A stretch of 64,000 nt of DNA from Agroathelia rolfsii (taxonomy: Eukaryota; Basidiomycota; Agaricomycetes; Amylocorticiales; Amylocorticiaceae), in NCBI GenBank assembly GCA_018343915.1, contig JABRWF010000001.1:3410001-3474000 (forward strand). The letters run 5' to 3'. The notes beneath the pieces were generated by a model. The model saw only the letters and a program-made list of their open reading frames with translations, did no database searches and was not told the DNA's origin. A program made the translations under genes and the position numbers. Below, in pieces: positions 1 to 11,739 of the stretch (the stretch's first letter is position 1; each line of letters begins with the position of its first letter).

Positions 1-207
1 AATATGGAGGGAGAGGTCGTCGGGATCAGGGGTCCCAGACGCGTCTGTAGGGATATTATTTACTCTTATGATCAGCTGTCAACAAGTCGGACTATAAAAC
101 GACCAAGACGCGTCAACCTCCCTCACCCTCAGTTTGCTTCCCTACCACCACCACCCATCTATATCGTCGTCTACTTTCTAGCCTCTTAATCCTACGGTTT
201 GTAGCCC

Positions 208-217
208 TTTATAAAAT
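208..217 (+). promoter_or_regulatory. TATA-like box upstream of the small HMG/YABBY-like gene
   Basis: A TTTATAAAAT stretch lies about 100 bp before the first ATG of the gene at 314. A second TATAAAA-like stretch is at 92-99. Both are only motif matches; either could serve as core promoter. Confidence 0.3.
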
Positions 218-313
218 TTTGTTTTGCTTGTCGTTAAAGCTACCACTGGACGACAGTTCTTAAACTAAGGCGCATATATTCACTCTTGCTATTCGTTCTA
301 GTCCTTTTTCGCC

Positions 314-647
314 ATGGCACGAACTGCAACCGCCAAGACCACCGCTCCCAAGGAGAAGAAGGGTGCGACTATATATCTCCTATGTCCATTGCACCTACTG
401 ATTCTACCTGCCTTCAGTTAAGTCGACGAAATCTGGTGAAAAGAAAGCACCTACCGCATACCAGCTATTCATGAAGAATGAACTCGCACGTTTGAAGGCA
501 GAGAACCCAGAAAGCACTCACAAGGATCGGTATGGACAATTAACATGATTGATCTTCATGCTCTAACATCATCCCTGCAATGCCAGTTTCAAGCAGGCTG
601 CCGCTAATTGGGCGGGCGCAAAAGAGAACACCAAGAAGAAAGATTAA
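314..647 (+). CDS. Small HMG-box/YABBY-like nuclear protein
   Basis: Three exons (314-362, 418-529, 587-647) join in frame into a 73-residue basic protein. The N-terminal tail of about 20 residues is rich in Ala, Thr and Lys. The core has the PTAYQLFMKNE motif followed by a second helix ending HKDRFKQAAANWA, and then a Lys-rich tail. The core matches the HMG-box-like helix-loop-helix that profile searches report as YABBY in very small basidiomycete proteins. By family this is probably a non-sequence-specific DNA-binding chromatin protein in the nucleus. Introns start GTGCGA and GTATGG. The start is the first ATG, in a good context (gccATGg). The exact target is unknown. Confidence 0.75.
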
Positions 648-976
648 CACGCTTATGCAATACACTTTCGTTCATATATTCTTGTGACCAACTACAAAAC
701 CGCTCGGAGTTGGGTTTCATGTCGTTTTCTACATCTTGTACTGCGCTATATCCCGGACATCGTTAATGTACTGTAATGTCTATTTTATCTTGGCCTCCAA
801 GCAATATTTATAATATGCTAAACACATTCCCTCCATTATGTGCGTTGCTTTTACGTCTCGTTGGCTGGAGGTGTGGGCAAGTAGCAGGAGTATCGATCCT
901 CTTCAGCACCTTTCCATCCCACTGCATGATTGTATTTTGTCAGTCTCCTAGAATAAGGAGCACAATTATAGAAGTA
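648..976. other. Convergent intergenic region
   Basis: Holds the 3' ends of two converging genes. I see no coding signal beyond a short random open frame and no clear terminator element. Confidence 0.5.
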
Positions 977-3632
977 CTAACCGCATTGCCAGCAGTCTAG
1001 CAGTCCAGTAGGATCGCTGTTGAACAGGCGCACAGAGCATGCTGAGGATCAATTGCCATAGAGTTAGCTTATGGTCACTCACTATTTATTCTTAATCTCC
1101 AGTAGCCTTGGGTAATTTGGTCCCCAGAATGATTCTAATAGACAATGTGGTATCAGACGTCATGATCAACATTAAGGTTGACTCCCCAACAAACCTTCGT
1201 GATCACGCTCGTAAAGGTCGGCTTCGTTCTAAATGCAAAAGTAGTTTAGTAAATAGTATGCATAAATGAACAACAGGTGGCTTTACCTGGTATGCACCGC
1301 TGTTGGGTGCAATCTTGCGCATCGTCTCGCTGAAGTAGTGGGCACCGGCATAGCCCGCCTGCACGTAGTCTACCGAGGTACTGTTGAAGGAGTACAAGCC
1401 TCCAACCTACGATAACCTGGGTGTCAACAAAAACAAGCTGATATTGATATAGGTGCATGACTACCCACATTCCAGATAGCACCTCTCCAAGCGGGAGTAG
1501 CTGAAGTACTTCCCTCCGTATAGTTGTACAAGTAGGGAGCCGTCCAGGGGATGTATACTTCTCCACCGGTATTCCATACAGACAGAAGGGCCTGGACCAT
1601 TTCAGAACGGCCTTGAGCTGTCTCGAGCACTGACCCTGGAAGTAGGCGACCTCCGATGGTGAGTTCCACGCCAATAACCTAATCCATTTGAAGATAAGTA
1701 TATTAACCTCCGCTCAACGTCTAGAGGAGGATATTTCCAATACACACCAACTCTTGTTCGACTAAATACTCCTGGAAGAAGTCATAGAAGGATGGGAGAG
1801 TCTCGACGACAACTGTTCCGTTCTGAGACAGGATCCAGTCCGCCATAGGCTTTACTGATTCTTGCGCTTCTTCTAAGGTTATCAACGGATTGACCATGGC
1901 TATTTCGAATTTCTGTTGAGAAAAAGTGCTTGATGCTCAAAACACATGCATGGTTTAACAACATAGTGGGGGCGGCGCCTACGTTCACATGTCCACCCCA
2001 TCCCTTGTTTGCCCAATCCAAGGCAATTTCAGTCAGTGTCTCATAGTATCCTTGGATGTTTTCCTCGGTTTTGTTGAAAGAAAAGCTTGCACTAATATCA
2101 TGATAATACAGTTAAGACTGTGCCTTGATGTCAAGAACGCGTTGCACCTACACTTGAAGCTGCATTCTTGGCTCGACTTTCGCAGTGGATTCAACGACCA
2201 CGCCTGGAGACAAATAAGCCACAAATTGGGATAGACAGATTACAGATAACCAACCGAATGTTCCACCGCCACCACCTCGCAATGCCCACTGTAAAGCCAT
2301 TAGTTAACTCAGGCCGTCCTTTTGAAGTTATCAAACACGAAACTCACGAAGAGGTCTGAATTCTGGCAAGAGTTGGCGATGCGGAACCTTCCATCTGGAG
2401 TCACAATCTTGAACTCGAGCTAGATGATGTATCCATGAGCGACAATGATTATACGACGCATAGTTAAACGTACGACACGATCAACGCCAAGACCATAAAC
2501 AGGTGACAAGACACTATGGCCACCGCCCTAGATACAATATGAGCAAACTGTACTGACGAAACATAGCGGAGAACATGCCATGACCCTGTTGAACAAATAT
2601 ACATCAATATTTAATCGACACCGTGCAACTGTGAAACAACTAACCATCCTCCTGAAGCTCCTACAGTGGCAGCATAACCACCTACAAAGGTTGCATTGTT
2701 CTGCTCTGCAAGTTCATACAAAGTGGCAAAATGAATTCCGGCCTGTGGGTCGGTGTTTAATGGCATTCAAAAAGAGGGACGTGATCTGAAGGGCTTACAC
2801 CCATGGTGATTGCACGGTAAGACTCGGACTCTGATGAATTGCATCCGGTAGGAACAAAGTCTTCGTGGAATGTCGTCTGGATCGAATGCACTTAAGTTAA
2901 GGGATTGGGCCCAAAAAGGGGTGCCTTAATCTCACCGTATTGAAGAGGTGTGTCTATCAATCATAGCCATTAGTTTTTCTGAAGAGATTGCAAATATGGA
3001 ATCTCGCGCACCCAAAGAGATAGTGTTCCAGCTCCGGACGAGCGACCTTTATAGTCGTGTCCTGTATTTTTGATTGATAGTGGTACGTTGTATTTTGTTG
3101 AGAAGTTAAAAGCGACTTGGATATCGGATACAGAGGCTAATTCGATCTAAAGCACGCCTGATAAGATACAACATATCATCGAACTTTTGAGTACTCACAT
3201 AATATGATGACAGTCCACCCTGAGCACAGTCCTGCCCCTTATTATAGAAGCTAGGATTGGAGGGATCGTTGAAGTCGAGAAGGCATTGGGCGTTTGTCCT
3301 TTGGCAGGTTTCCCATTGGGGCTGGTTGAGTTGTTAGAAAGATCGTCAGGGAACGAAGTCATAATGTGATATACCTGCATATACGCTCCGATTGCATCGG
3401 TACGGAAGTAGGGCGAAGTGTAATTGGCTTGAACGGTGGCACATCCCGCCGTCGATGGTGTAACAGAAACATTGTTGTATTCTGAAAAGCATGGTAATGC
3501 CAGGGGTGTGACAACACCCAAACGGCCGCCCACACTTTGGTTTAGTGCTGCCCACTCAGCAGAGAGTGCGGCGTGGGCCAAGTCCGCCGAGCCCGCAATT
3601 AGGGCAAGCAAAAGTCCGTGCACAAAGGTCAT
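977..3632 (-). CDS. Secreted FAD-linked oxidase (berberine-bridge-enzyme type)
   Basis: Multi-exon gene on the minus strand. The start at 3632 gives a clean signal peptide (MTFVHGLLLALIAGSADLAHA) followed by the family's N-terminal W-x-x-LN-x-SVGGRL and P-x-A-x-PCF pattern. The FAD-binding PCMH domain shows SIKNTGHDYKGRSSG near 3000, whose His is the usual covalent FAD anchor. It continues with GASGGW...GGGHS near 2640-2510 and LRGGGGGTFG near 2260. The C-terminal BBE domain shows NEADLYERDH, then FWGPNYPRLLEIK and KYDPTGLL. The second family anchor Cys is not obvious. Such enzymes oxidise alcohols, sugars or alkaloid-like metabolites outside the cell; the substrate cannot be told. One intron appears to use a GC donor and leaves a 7-nt exon at 2579-2585. 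Exact exon edges are approximate. Confidence 0.85.
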
Positions 3633-3732
3633 CGAGGAAATGTGCTCCGATGATAGCACCAGTGTCAAAGGAGTGCACTGTCTCCAGCAGGCCCACAGAA
3701 TAAGCCCTTTAAGTACTCCCTCCCCGGACCAG

Positions 3733-3742
3733 TATTATATAG
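3733..3742 (-). promoter_or_regulatory. TATA-like box for the FAD-linked oxidase
   Basis: Read on the minus strand the sequence is CTATATAATA, about 100 bp upstream of the start codon at 3632. That spacing suits a fungal core promoter. Motif match only. Confidence 0.4.
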
Positions 3743-4657
3743 AAGGATAACCTGGGCTCGTGTAGGTCACAGGATCTATTTTTTTTACCATCATGATGCA
3801 TGATGCTCTGGAAATGACAAGATAGTTTAGAACGGTGTTTGCGATTGAACCCCCAGGGATTCCTTCGGGCTTGTATAGTCGGTCGGAGCCTAGGGCTTGT
3901 TCAACACTCACGGCCATCGGTCACGGCCTACTCTTTGTGGCTAGATGATTGGGCTTGGCAGGTCAAGCCAGGTCCGATTTGTGTGGAGAAGTCGACTAGT
4001 GGCGCCGCCGAACTCGAGAAATTGGGCGCTTCTTCAGCTTACTCAAGAATTAGAAATAATTCTCTAAAAGACCAGGTAATCGGAACGCCTAGGCGTCCGA
4101 GTCCATCACTGGCAGTACATACGTTATGACATGAGCCACGTAGAAACAATATTGAGCAAACAGATTGCTGATGCCTGACGACTATACACCAACAAGCGAG
4201 TGAAATATATGCGACGCCCGAGATCGAGTGGGAATGATTTCGCTTCATAATTAGCGTAGAGCGATGAGGACTGATATAACTATGCACGAGTTCAAGAGAA
4301 GTTCTTCCTCCGAGTCCGGGCGACAACATAAATAGTGTATGGGTGCTATATCATGATGACCCCTGGACAAACGCCGATTATTTTTGTGGAACCTAATCTG
4401 ATTCATACCGTCACAGCGACAGAACGCGGCGGTTTCGGTAGCTGAGACAAATGGTATGGGCTGCACGGGGCTGCTAATATAAGGTCGATCCGGTGGAAGT
4501 GTAAGTAGTACAACAAATGATAGTAACTTATAAAACATTCCATGCTCGCTTCAAAAAGGATGATACCATACCAAGATAATCGTAGAGTCCATCCAATTTA
4601 GTTGCTAAAATAACAGATGATACATTATAACGACAAAATTATTAATAAAAAAAACTC

Positions 4658-4685
4658 TGATGTCTGATGTCTGATGTCTAATGTC
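4658..4685. repeat. Heptanucleotide tandem repeat (TGATGTC, 4 units)
   Basis: Three perfect TGATGTC units followed by one variant TAATGTC unit, directly after an A/T-rich stretch. A simple microsatellite in non-coding DNA. Confidence 0.85.
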
Positions 4686-4888
4686 TACCCCGAGGTCACA
4701 TCCACTAGCATGAAAGCGCACAGTAGAGTGATGACATCCCCTAAATCGACATGCCTGTGTAACCACGTCCAAAATCATGAATGACAAGCGAGAATAAATA
4801 ACTCAGCCCATAGTCCGTATAACCTCTCAAGAGCCTTGTTAGAGCTCGGTGGCGGATCGAAGATTTTGATATCGTGCCCTCTCAGAGT

Positions 4889-7381
4889 TCATCGCAATAT
4901 ATCGGATAACGGACTCTCAGAGTCCCGGACCTGCCGGAGGTTGAGAAATAACATTCGCATATCTGCGCCGTTATGCCGTGTTCCTTTTACTGGCGTTGGA
5001 CTCAGAATATTTGGATCTCGTTTGAGACTGGAGACAAAAGCCTCGGTGACAACATTCATCAAAAAAGCAGATTTATCACTTACGGGATGTCCCGGGCGAC
5101 TCTGCTGCGAGCTTTTGCTAGGATTGGTATTGCTAATCGGATCAGAGCTCGGCGATACATGATTATCCGATTCTATTGACCGTGGGCCTGAACGTGTGGA
5201 AGAAATAACAGTTTGATTCGGACGATTGCCGGCAGACGTTTGTTCATTGCTCTGCTTTTTATCAATGCTGCCGACGCCGTCTTGGATCCCCAGGTTATGC
5301 AACTGATCTTTGCCAGTACGCGATGTACCCTCGGTCTTAGGCGGACGACTTTGATGAACAGAATTTGATTTAACCCCGCTCTCCTGGGCACTGTGAGGTT
5401 GTTCCTCAATGGGGCGGTCCTTCTCCTTGCTGGGAAGCTGCGTACTCTTGCACGCAGGCTGACTTGAATGCTGTGGCCCACCATTAATGCTTTGCGCATT
5501 CCCGTTCGGAGGAGGCTTGTCGGCGTTCGCGGATCGTTCATCTTTCCCGTCAGCAGGGGTTGGTGGATACCCATTTGTAAGTCCGGCGAAGGGCCGCATG
5601 GTGTCCTCATTGATGTGCTGTTTCGTGGCGGAAGGGCGCCCACCGTTGCTCAGGCGTTGCTTGTCCTTGCCGGGGTGCTGTTCAGTTTTGTCACCAGGCA
5701 GTACGCTACCGTTGATCGGTTGTGTAGTCACACCAGTATCCTTAGAACCGCCGCTGGAGCGCTGCAGCAGTTGATCACGTTTTAGCCTATCAGCAGGCTG
5801 TGCCGTCACGTCAACAGACTCGACGCCATGTTGCTGGTTGCTGGTTGATCGCTTGTCCTCCCTGGGATTGGACTGTGGTTCACACCCGCTTGAAGAATCC
5901 AAAGTGACATCCGAACGCTGCGACTCTTCGCTAGGGGGCTGACCAAAGTCCTTGCCGCGCATCCCATGCTGCTGGTCATCTACAGCAGGCTGCGGGCTAC
6001 CATTCGTAAGCCGTCTAGCGTTACTAGAATGCTCCATGCCTACGTGGGGCTGAGAGTTATTGCTCGAGTGTTGTGAGCTTTGGCTCAGCGGTGAGACGTT
6101 GATAAGACCCGTGCTGGGTTGTGCGTTGTTAGAAGATTGTGGGTCCCGACCGGACCGCGTACCATTAGAAGAGGGCCCGGCCCCTTCTCCTGCGACAGCT
6201 CGGCGTTGCGTGTTCTCTGCACCACTACCGGAAGCAACAAGGGGGCGTGGTGAATCGGCGTTCGGAGTGGAACGCATGGTGGAGACGACATTGTGCGCAT
6301 GGTTTGTAGATGCCTGCTTCTGCGTGGCTGGGGCGCCATTGGTTGTCGGCGCCGGCGCCGCAATATTCGGTTGAAGTGCCGTGTGTGCATTCCTATATTC
6401 GTTTTATGAGCTATAAATGATTCCAATGTTTTAGGTAATGATTTTTACCCATTGATACTCTCGACTCTAGGCTGTTTGCTACTGGGATCATCACCATGAA
6501 TATAGCTCAAAACACCATCGATGAACTCTTCATCTTGCTTATTACGAGAGTTCGTTCCATGGCCTTGATTTTCGTCCGCAGCCGAACTGCTATCATTTTT
6601 GTTTGATGAATCCGAGTTAGCAGCAGAGCTGGAAGGTGGAGATGGGGACGGAAACAGTGATTGAGGTGCTGGTGCCGGTAGCGCAGGCGTAGGTGTTGGT
6701 GCTGGTGCTGGTGCTGGTGATGATGATGCATGTGTGCGAATATTAGCACTCGCTGTTAAATCTATCTTAATTTTGCCATTTTTGTAAAGAGGGTGTTCTA
6801 CTCTTGGATTAGCAATTGTTAGAGCCCTGGGTATGTTTAAATTAGCTACTTACCTTCACGATGGGTTGCAGTCTCCCCGAGATATCTTAAAAGGTCACTG
6901 TATGACAGTGATTCCTTGGCAATAAGGTGGGTCCGGAAGAAAGAAAGTTTTTTCTTGATGTGGATGACTAATGTTTGATTGGTTGACAGAGAACTAATAT
7001 AAGGCCAAAATGTCAATATTCATATTACATGATAAATATCAACTGTTCTTACTAAGGTGGGGTAAGCCTGTGTTGTGTTTGCTGGCGCTCATCAGCAGAA
7101 AATTTTGGCGGATCGACCTTTAGCTTTGACTTGGTGGTCTTCGATCCTTTAGACTCGTTACATGAGAGCTCAAGTGTGTAAGTCCTCGTTTCCTGTTTCT
7201 GGAACCTCAGCGAAATAGCTGGACGATAAAATGGGTTATTGCTCTGGGTCCTGTTAATGGCTAACTTGCCCTTACATTGAATACACAAGGGTCTAACAAA
7301 ACAGTAGCATTGTTAATACAAATGGATTGACCAGTGCAAAATCATAACTTACTCATTATTTTCGTTCCCAAGAGTGGCCAT
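4889..7381 (-). CDS. Unknown low-complexity protein with a conserved-looking N-terminal region
   Basis: I do not recognise the family. Exons can be joined in frame from ATG at 7381 (MATLGNENNE) through an exon holding CIQCKGKLAINRTQSNNPFYRP (about 7288-7040). They continue through one with NQTLVIHIKKKLSFFRTHLI (near 6980-6850) and a Pro/Ala/Ser-rich exon with an APAPAPTPTPALPAPAP run (6840-6450). A final exon of about 490 codons ends at 4889. The last part is disordered, dominated by Ser, Asn, Gln, Pro, Gly and Asp, with irregular repeats of QQHG-, NGG- and QPS-type words. The N-terminal CxxC and the mixed alpha/beta-looking region of about 120 residues are the only plausible folded parts. 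No signal peptide or membrane segment is visible. Introns use normal GT-AG ends. Function cannot be assigned. Confidence 0.6.
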
Positions 7382-7776
7382 ACCAGCTGTCCGTGCAAGA
7401 GAGTAGGGAATTCTGGATAAGGACGAGCACGACTCGGAGCACTCTGCAGCTTGTTATATACATGAAAGATATAATCAAGAGTAATTTCAGATTCTTTCAC
7501 ATCAAACCCATAATGTGGCTTCCATGTGCTTTGCACATGCATGTCATACCGCCCAGAATATCGAATATTACCAAGCGCCCTGAAGGCCCTTGCATAGGAA
7601 TAAGAATCCACACAGGCGATGGCTTTGAGCGGCCAGATTCGAGACGCTGGGAAGTGCTGGTACTTCAGGAGAGAGGTTATTATGTCAATTGTCGATATTA
7701 TGGACGCGAAGGAAGACACAGGCGAGCAGTGCGACGACCGCCATACCATCACTTCCATTTTCAGCACATTGATCAA
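7342..7776 (-). other. Unassigned 144-codon open frame upstream of the low-complexity gene
   Basis: An uninterrupted frame with fairly protein-like composition (for example ACVDSYSYARAFRALGNI). It overlaps the start of the gene at 4889-7381 but runs in a different frame, and I could not splice it into that gene. It may be a 5' extension, a separate gene or chance. No known domain was recognised. Confidence 0.2.
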
Positions 7777-7799
7777 ATTTTGGTCTCTTTAAAGGAATA

Positions 7800-8518
7800 G
7801 GTCAGCAAAGGCTAGAACTTTTGCTACTCCACGTTTGTCTGAAAACCGATGTAACCTGTCCACAGCCATGGGCAGTCTTGACGGTCTACGCCACCTACTG
7901 TAACATTGCGGTCTACACGGCAGCAGTTGCAAGCAAAAGCATTGCATAATTGCGTAGTTCATTTCGATACGATGGACACAGCATATGGAATATGCCATCA
8001 TCCAAGTATTTAGGCGTGGCCCTGTGAAGCCTCGATATAGCTTGATACCTTGTCCATGGGCGCGGTGGACACTACCAACACTGGCAGTAGCGCCGCAAAT
8101 GTGACGATATTAATTATCGAGATCTTTCATTATGAATGGAGTATCGGTGTTGCAAGCATTGCAACACCACGGATGCGAGACGGACATGATGGATTCAAAT
8201 GATGCCGCAAGTCCCGTGACCTCGGGCCGCAGGACCCGGACCCAGGGTAAGGATAGGAGTAGAGCAGAGCCCTGGGAAAAAGAGAGACAACACAACCGCA
8301 TATGTCTCTCTGGGGCTCCATTCCACCAGAGCAACCGACTCGAGCCTCGTCAGAAACGGGCTCCTCAGCCCAATGAGAGAGGCCCTTTCCCACCGCCTGC
8401 TTTCTAAACCGCTCTCCTTGATTATTTGTGCTCTCGTTCCAACCCTCATCATCTCTAGACGATAATCTTTATCTCCACTACGACTCTTTCTCACACGCAC
8501 AATCCTCGCGGCACAGTC
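7800..8518. other. Intergenic region upstream of the F-box/LRR gene
   Basis: About 700 bp. The last 120 bp before the ATG at 8519 are C/T-rich (tcatcatctc, tctttctcac), a common feature of fungal promoters and 5' UTRs. No convincing coding frame was found. Confidence 0.45.
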
Positions 8519-11512
8519 ATGGCTGACAATTTCTCAGAGCCCTTTTTATGTTTTGACCCCTTCGAAACATCAGACTTGCCCTCTGCCTCGGTCGATAACG
8601 ACATCCAGGACAGACATTTCATAGAGCGCAACCAGCAGGCCCACTACGGGCAATTCTCATCCCCATCCACCACAACTGCAGATCGTGAGGATACCGAGAT
8701 GGAAAGCATGTCTCCCATCATATCCCTCGATCCATTTGCACACGCAAAGGGAAAGGGCGTATCTAATCTCATGTCCATCCGTCCCCACGATTTGCATTTG
8801 GACGGTTTCGATACATTTGATAGCAGTGCCTACTCTTATGCTGCCAGTACTAGCAGCATTATTTCTTCCCCACATTTTTACAACATCCAACCACCTATCT
8901 CTTCAAATAATACTTTATCCCATCCATCGTCCTTCGCTGGCGCAGGGCATCAATCTCATGCTGCATCTCCGTCCGATAGCGGCATCCCCCCTGATCTAGA
9001 CACAGGGAAAGGGAAAGGGATAGAACCTGCACCTACCCTACCGCCCTTGTTCTTCATGCCAGCTTTCGGCTATAACAGCCTCGACTGGCAACCTTCAACA
9101 TCTTCATCTTCTACCCCCGGCTTTACATCTTATGGCTTTACATCGTCAACTCCGCCTTCACATTACAATGAGGATGATGCCATGCACATTAGGTATCCAT
9201 CCGCGTTCAGTGAACACAGCATCTCCGCGCCGTCTTCATTTACGGCTCAACTGGAGTTACCGTCAGAAATGAGACGTGATCGCTCAAGCTCTCCTACGGT
9301 CCGTCGCCTCACCTTGGATCAGCACAATATTTCGTCTCCCCACTCCCACGTTTATACGATCCCTTGCACGCCCGCTGCCGTCGATGACACACACCATTAC
9401 GACGACGCAAACTTGCGAGCTACTCAGCACATTACACCCGCTCTCATCGATGCACTGGTGATCCCACCTTTTGCTAGTCAGGCGATCAACGATACCATAG
9501 GAAGGCCCGTCGGCCCCAAAAACAAGGGACATTCAAATTCAGACCCGCTCCTTACCGCGTCTACGGCACTCAGCGATGTCTTCCGTACCATCCCCCTAAA
9601 ACATCGGTATTCCTTCCAGGAATCTCTCCCGCGAGAGATCAAGATTTGGGTCTTTGCCTCTCTTGTGCGACTTCATGAGGACGAATATCAGCGCCTGATC
9701 AGCCAGAGTAGGTGGTCCGCCCGGACGGCAGCTGCGTCACGCAATCGCTGGGTAGGTCGAGAGCGAGGTATGAGGGAACTGATCAAATTCAGCCGGGTTA
9801 GTATGCGCCCATAATGGCCAGTGCATATACTTGGTTAAACTATTATCTCTTGATTATAGGTGTGCAAATCTTGGCAAGACCTCGTCTTCGACGGCCAGCT
9901 GTGGGTCAACATGGACCTATGTGCCTTTCCTCAGCTGCCAATTGTGTTATTGAAGCGCTTATCTGACAAGAGCGGCGCCTTCGTCAGGAGACTGGATCTG
10001 ACAGGCCATACTAGCCTCGACTCTTCCGCGTTGATTGACGTGATAAACAACCTAAGTCCAATGCCGATGCTTTATCCGCTTCGCACAAATATCACTTCTG
10101 TTGTGCTGCGCGGCTGCGTCGATGTTAACTCAGACGCTCTTGATTTCCTGTTGAGACTGACACCCTCCTTACAGCATCTTAACCTGAAGGGGTCGAGTGC
10201 CGCCTCTAACTACATTTGCAAGATTATGGGGGAGCATTGCCCTCATCTCGTCTCTCTCAATCTTAGCCAATGTGCGAAAGTTGACGGCAATGGGCTGGCT
10301 CGTTTGGCATCTTTCTTCATCCGGCGTTCAGAGCCATCCGCGCTCAAGAGCCTCAAGATAGCCGGGATGAGATACGTCACGGACGACACACTTTCCTTCA
10401 TAGGGCGAGCGTTCCCCAATTTGGAGGTTTTGGATCTCAGCTACGTTCGTTCGCTGCATAACTCGTCCCTCGACGCTTTTGTCGCTCTAGAGGATGATGA
10501 TGAGGATATCCCATCCGTGCTCCTCAGTGCCCGGCAATTGGGTAGGGACAACGGTCAATACCGACGACGGATAACCCACCTACGCCATCTCAACGTCTCG
10601 TCCTGCCTCCTCCTATCCGATATCGGTGTTTCGAATCTAGCCCACTCCATCCCCCGCCTCGAATTCCTCGAGCTGGCGGGCATTGGCCCGGACATGGCTG
10701 ATGACGGTCTGATTCGTCTACTTGAGACTACACCGTTGATCCGGCGCCTAGATCTCGAGGACGCAGGTATTTCAAATCGCGTCCTCGCAGCTCTTACACC
10801 GCCCGAGTCAACGGAGACGACGCCCATTAGCGCCCTTGGAGGTAACACCAGAAGCAATAGCAACAAGGATACGCCACTACACGCCGGACACGCCCTTGAG
10901 TATCTCACCATCTCCTCCGTCACGGGCGACATCACCGACGACGCGATCTCCACGCTCATCCAGAACTGCACGCGCCTGCGTATGCTCGAAGCGGACGGCA
11001 CACCCATGTCAGGTTCTGTTCTGCGCGAGTTTGTGCGTACAATGCGCCGGCGCAAAGTGCGCAACGCGCGCGTCGTCGCTGTCGACTGCCGTATGATCGG
11101 CGAGAGCGTCGTGCAGGACATGCTCAATATGGAGATTGCGCGTCCGCGGTTGGGGTGGCGTGCGTATGGAGCGAGGGCGTTGGCGTACATCGATGGAAGG
11201 GATAAGGAGGAGAGAGAATGCTTTGCTCTCAGGGGTTATGATGAGTGTGATGAGATGAGGGTGGTGGTCAAGAGCTTTTACGCGTGGCAGGCGCTGGATA
11301 GGGCGCAGTTGGCGAGAGAGAAGGCGGAGAGGAGGAGTGGGAGGGCGAGGCGGTTCGAGGGCGGTGATGAGGCCCAGGATGAGACGTCGATGGCGAGCAG
11401 GATGCGCTGGTGGAGTCCTGGTGGACGGGGCGTCCGGAGGTCTGGAATTGCTCCTACGCCGCCTAACATATTTGATACGAACAACGATCGCGACGGGTGT
11501 GTTATAATGTAA
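8519..11512 (+). CDS. F-box and leucine-rich-repeat protein with C-terminal CaaX box
   Basis: Two exons (8519-9796 and 9860-11512) give about 976 residues. The first 360 are disordered and Ser/Pro-rich. An F-box-like segment starts at PREIKIWVFASL (about residue 370). It is split by a basic insertion of about 40 residues and resumes at FSRVCKSWQDLVFDGQLW across the splice junction. Behind it come cysteine-type LRRs such as SLNLSQCAKVDGNGL, LEVLDLSY, LNVSSCLLLSDIGV and LRMLEADG, resembling AMN1/Pof2/Grr1 proteins. By family it is a substrate receptor of an SCF ubiquitin ligase. The very last residues are DGCVIM, a canonical CaaX box predicted to be farnesylated (Met at X), which would place the ligase on membranes, as with CVIL-ending mammalian FBXL2. 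Targets are unknown. Confidence 0.85.
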
Positions 11513-11739
11513 GACTAACTTGTTGTAATTTTAGCATCTGTACATTGGCTTTCTCTCTCTCTATTTTGGGGTTATAGGTCGCTTTATATATATATATATC
11601 TCATTCAAGTGTATGTAGTGTTATCACGAATTCCATGGCTTAGGATTGTTGTATTGGTTATTGAAAGTGACTGAGAGGGTATCATTGATGTTATATTGGG
11701 CTTTAAGCTTCAAGTCCCGTGCACGGATGCTATAGCAAG
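11513..11739. other. Convergent 3' region with simple repeats
   Basis: Contains a TCTCTCTCTCT run near 11552 and a TATATATATATAT run near 11586 between two converging genes. Probably 3' UTR sequence. Confidence 0.5.

Larger units (their letters stand above)
3633..4888. other. Intergenic region of about 1.25 kb
   Basis: Upstream region of the FAD oxidase and 3' flank of the next minus-strand gene. Open frames here (for example 3735-3917 minus and 3839-4129 plus) show no recognisable motif and no coding-like composition. Contains the heptamer repeat at 4658-4685. Confidence 0.5.

Noticed and set aside
3735..4129. Open frames on both strands upstream of the FAD oxidase
   Set aside because: No recognisable motif, no splice-compatible extension, and they overlap on opposite strands; likely chance.
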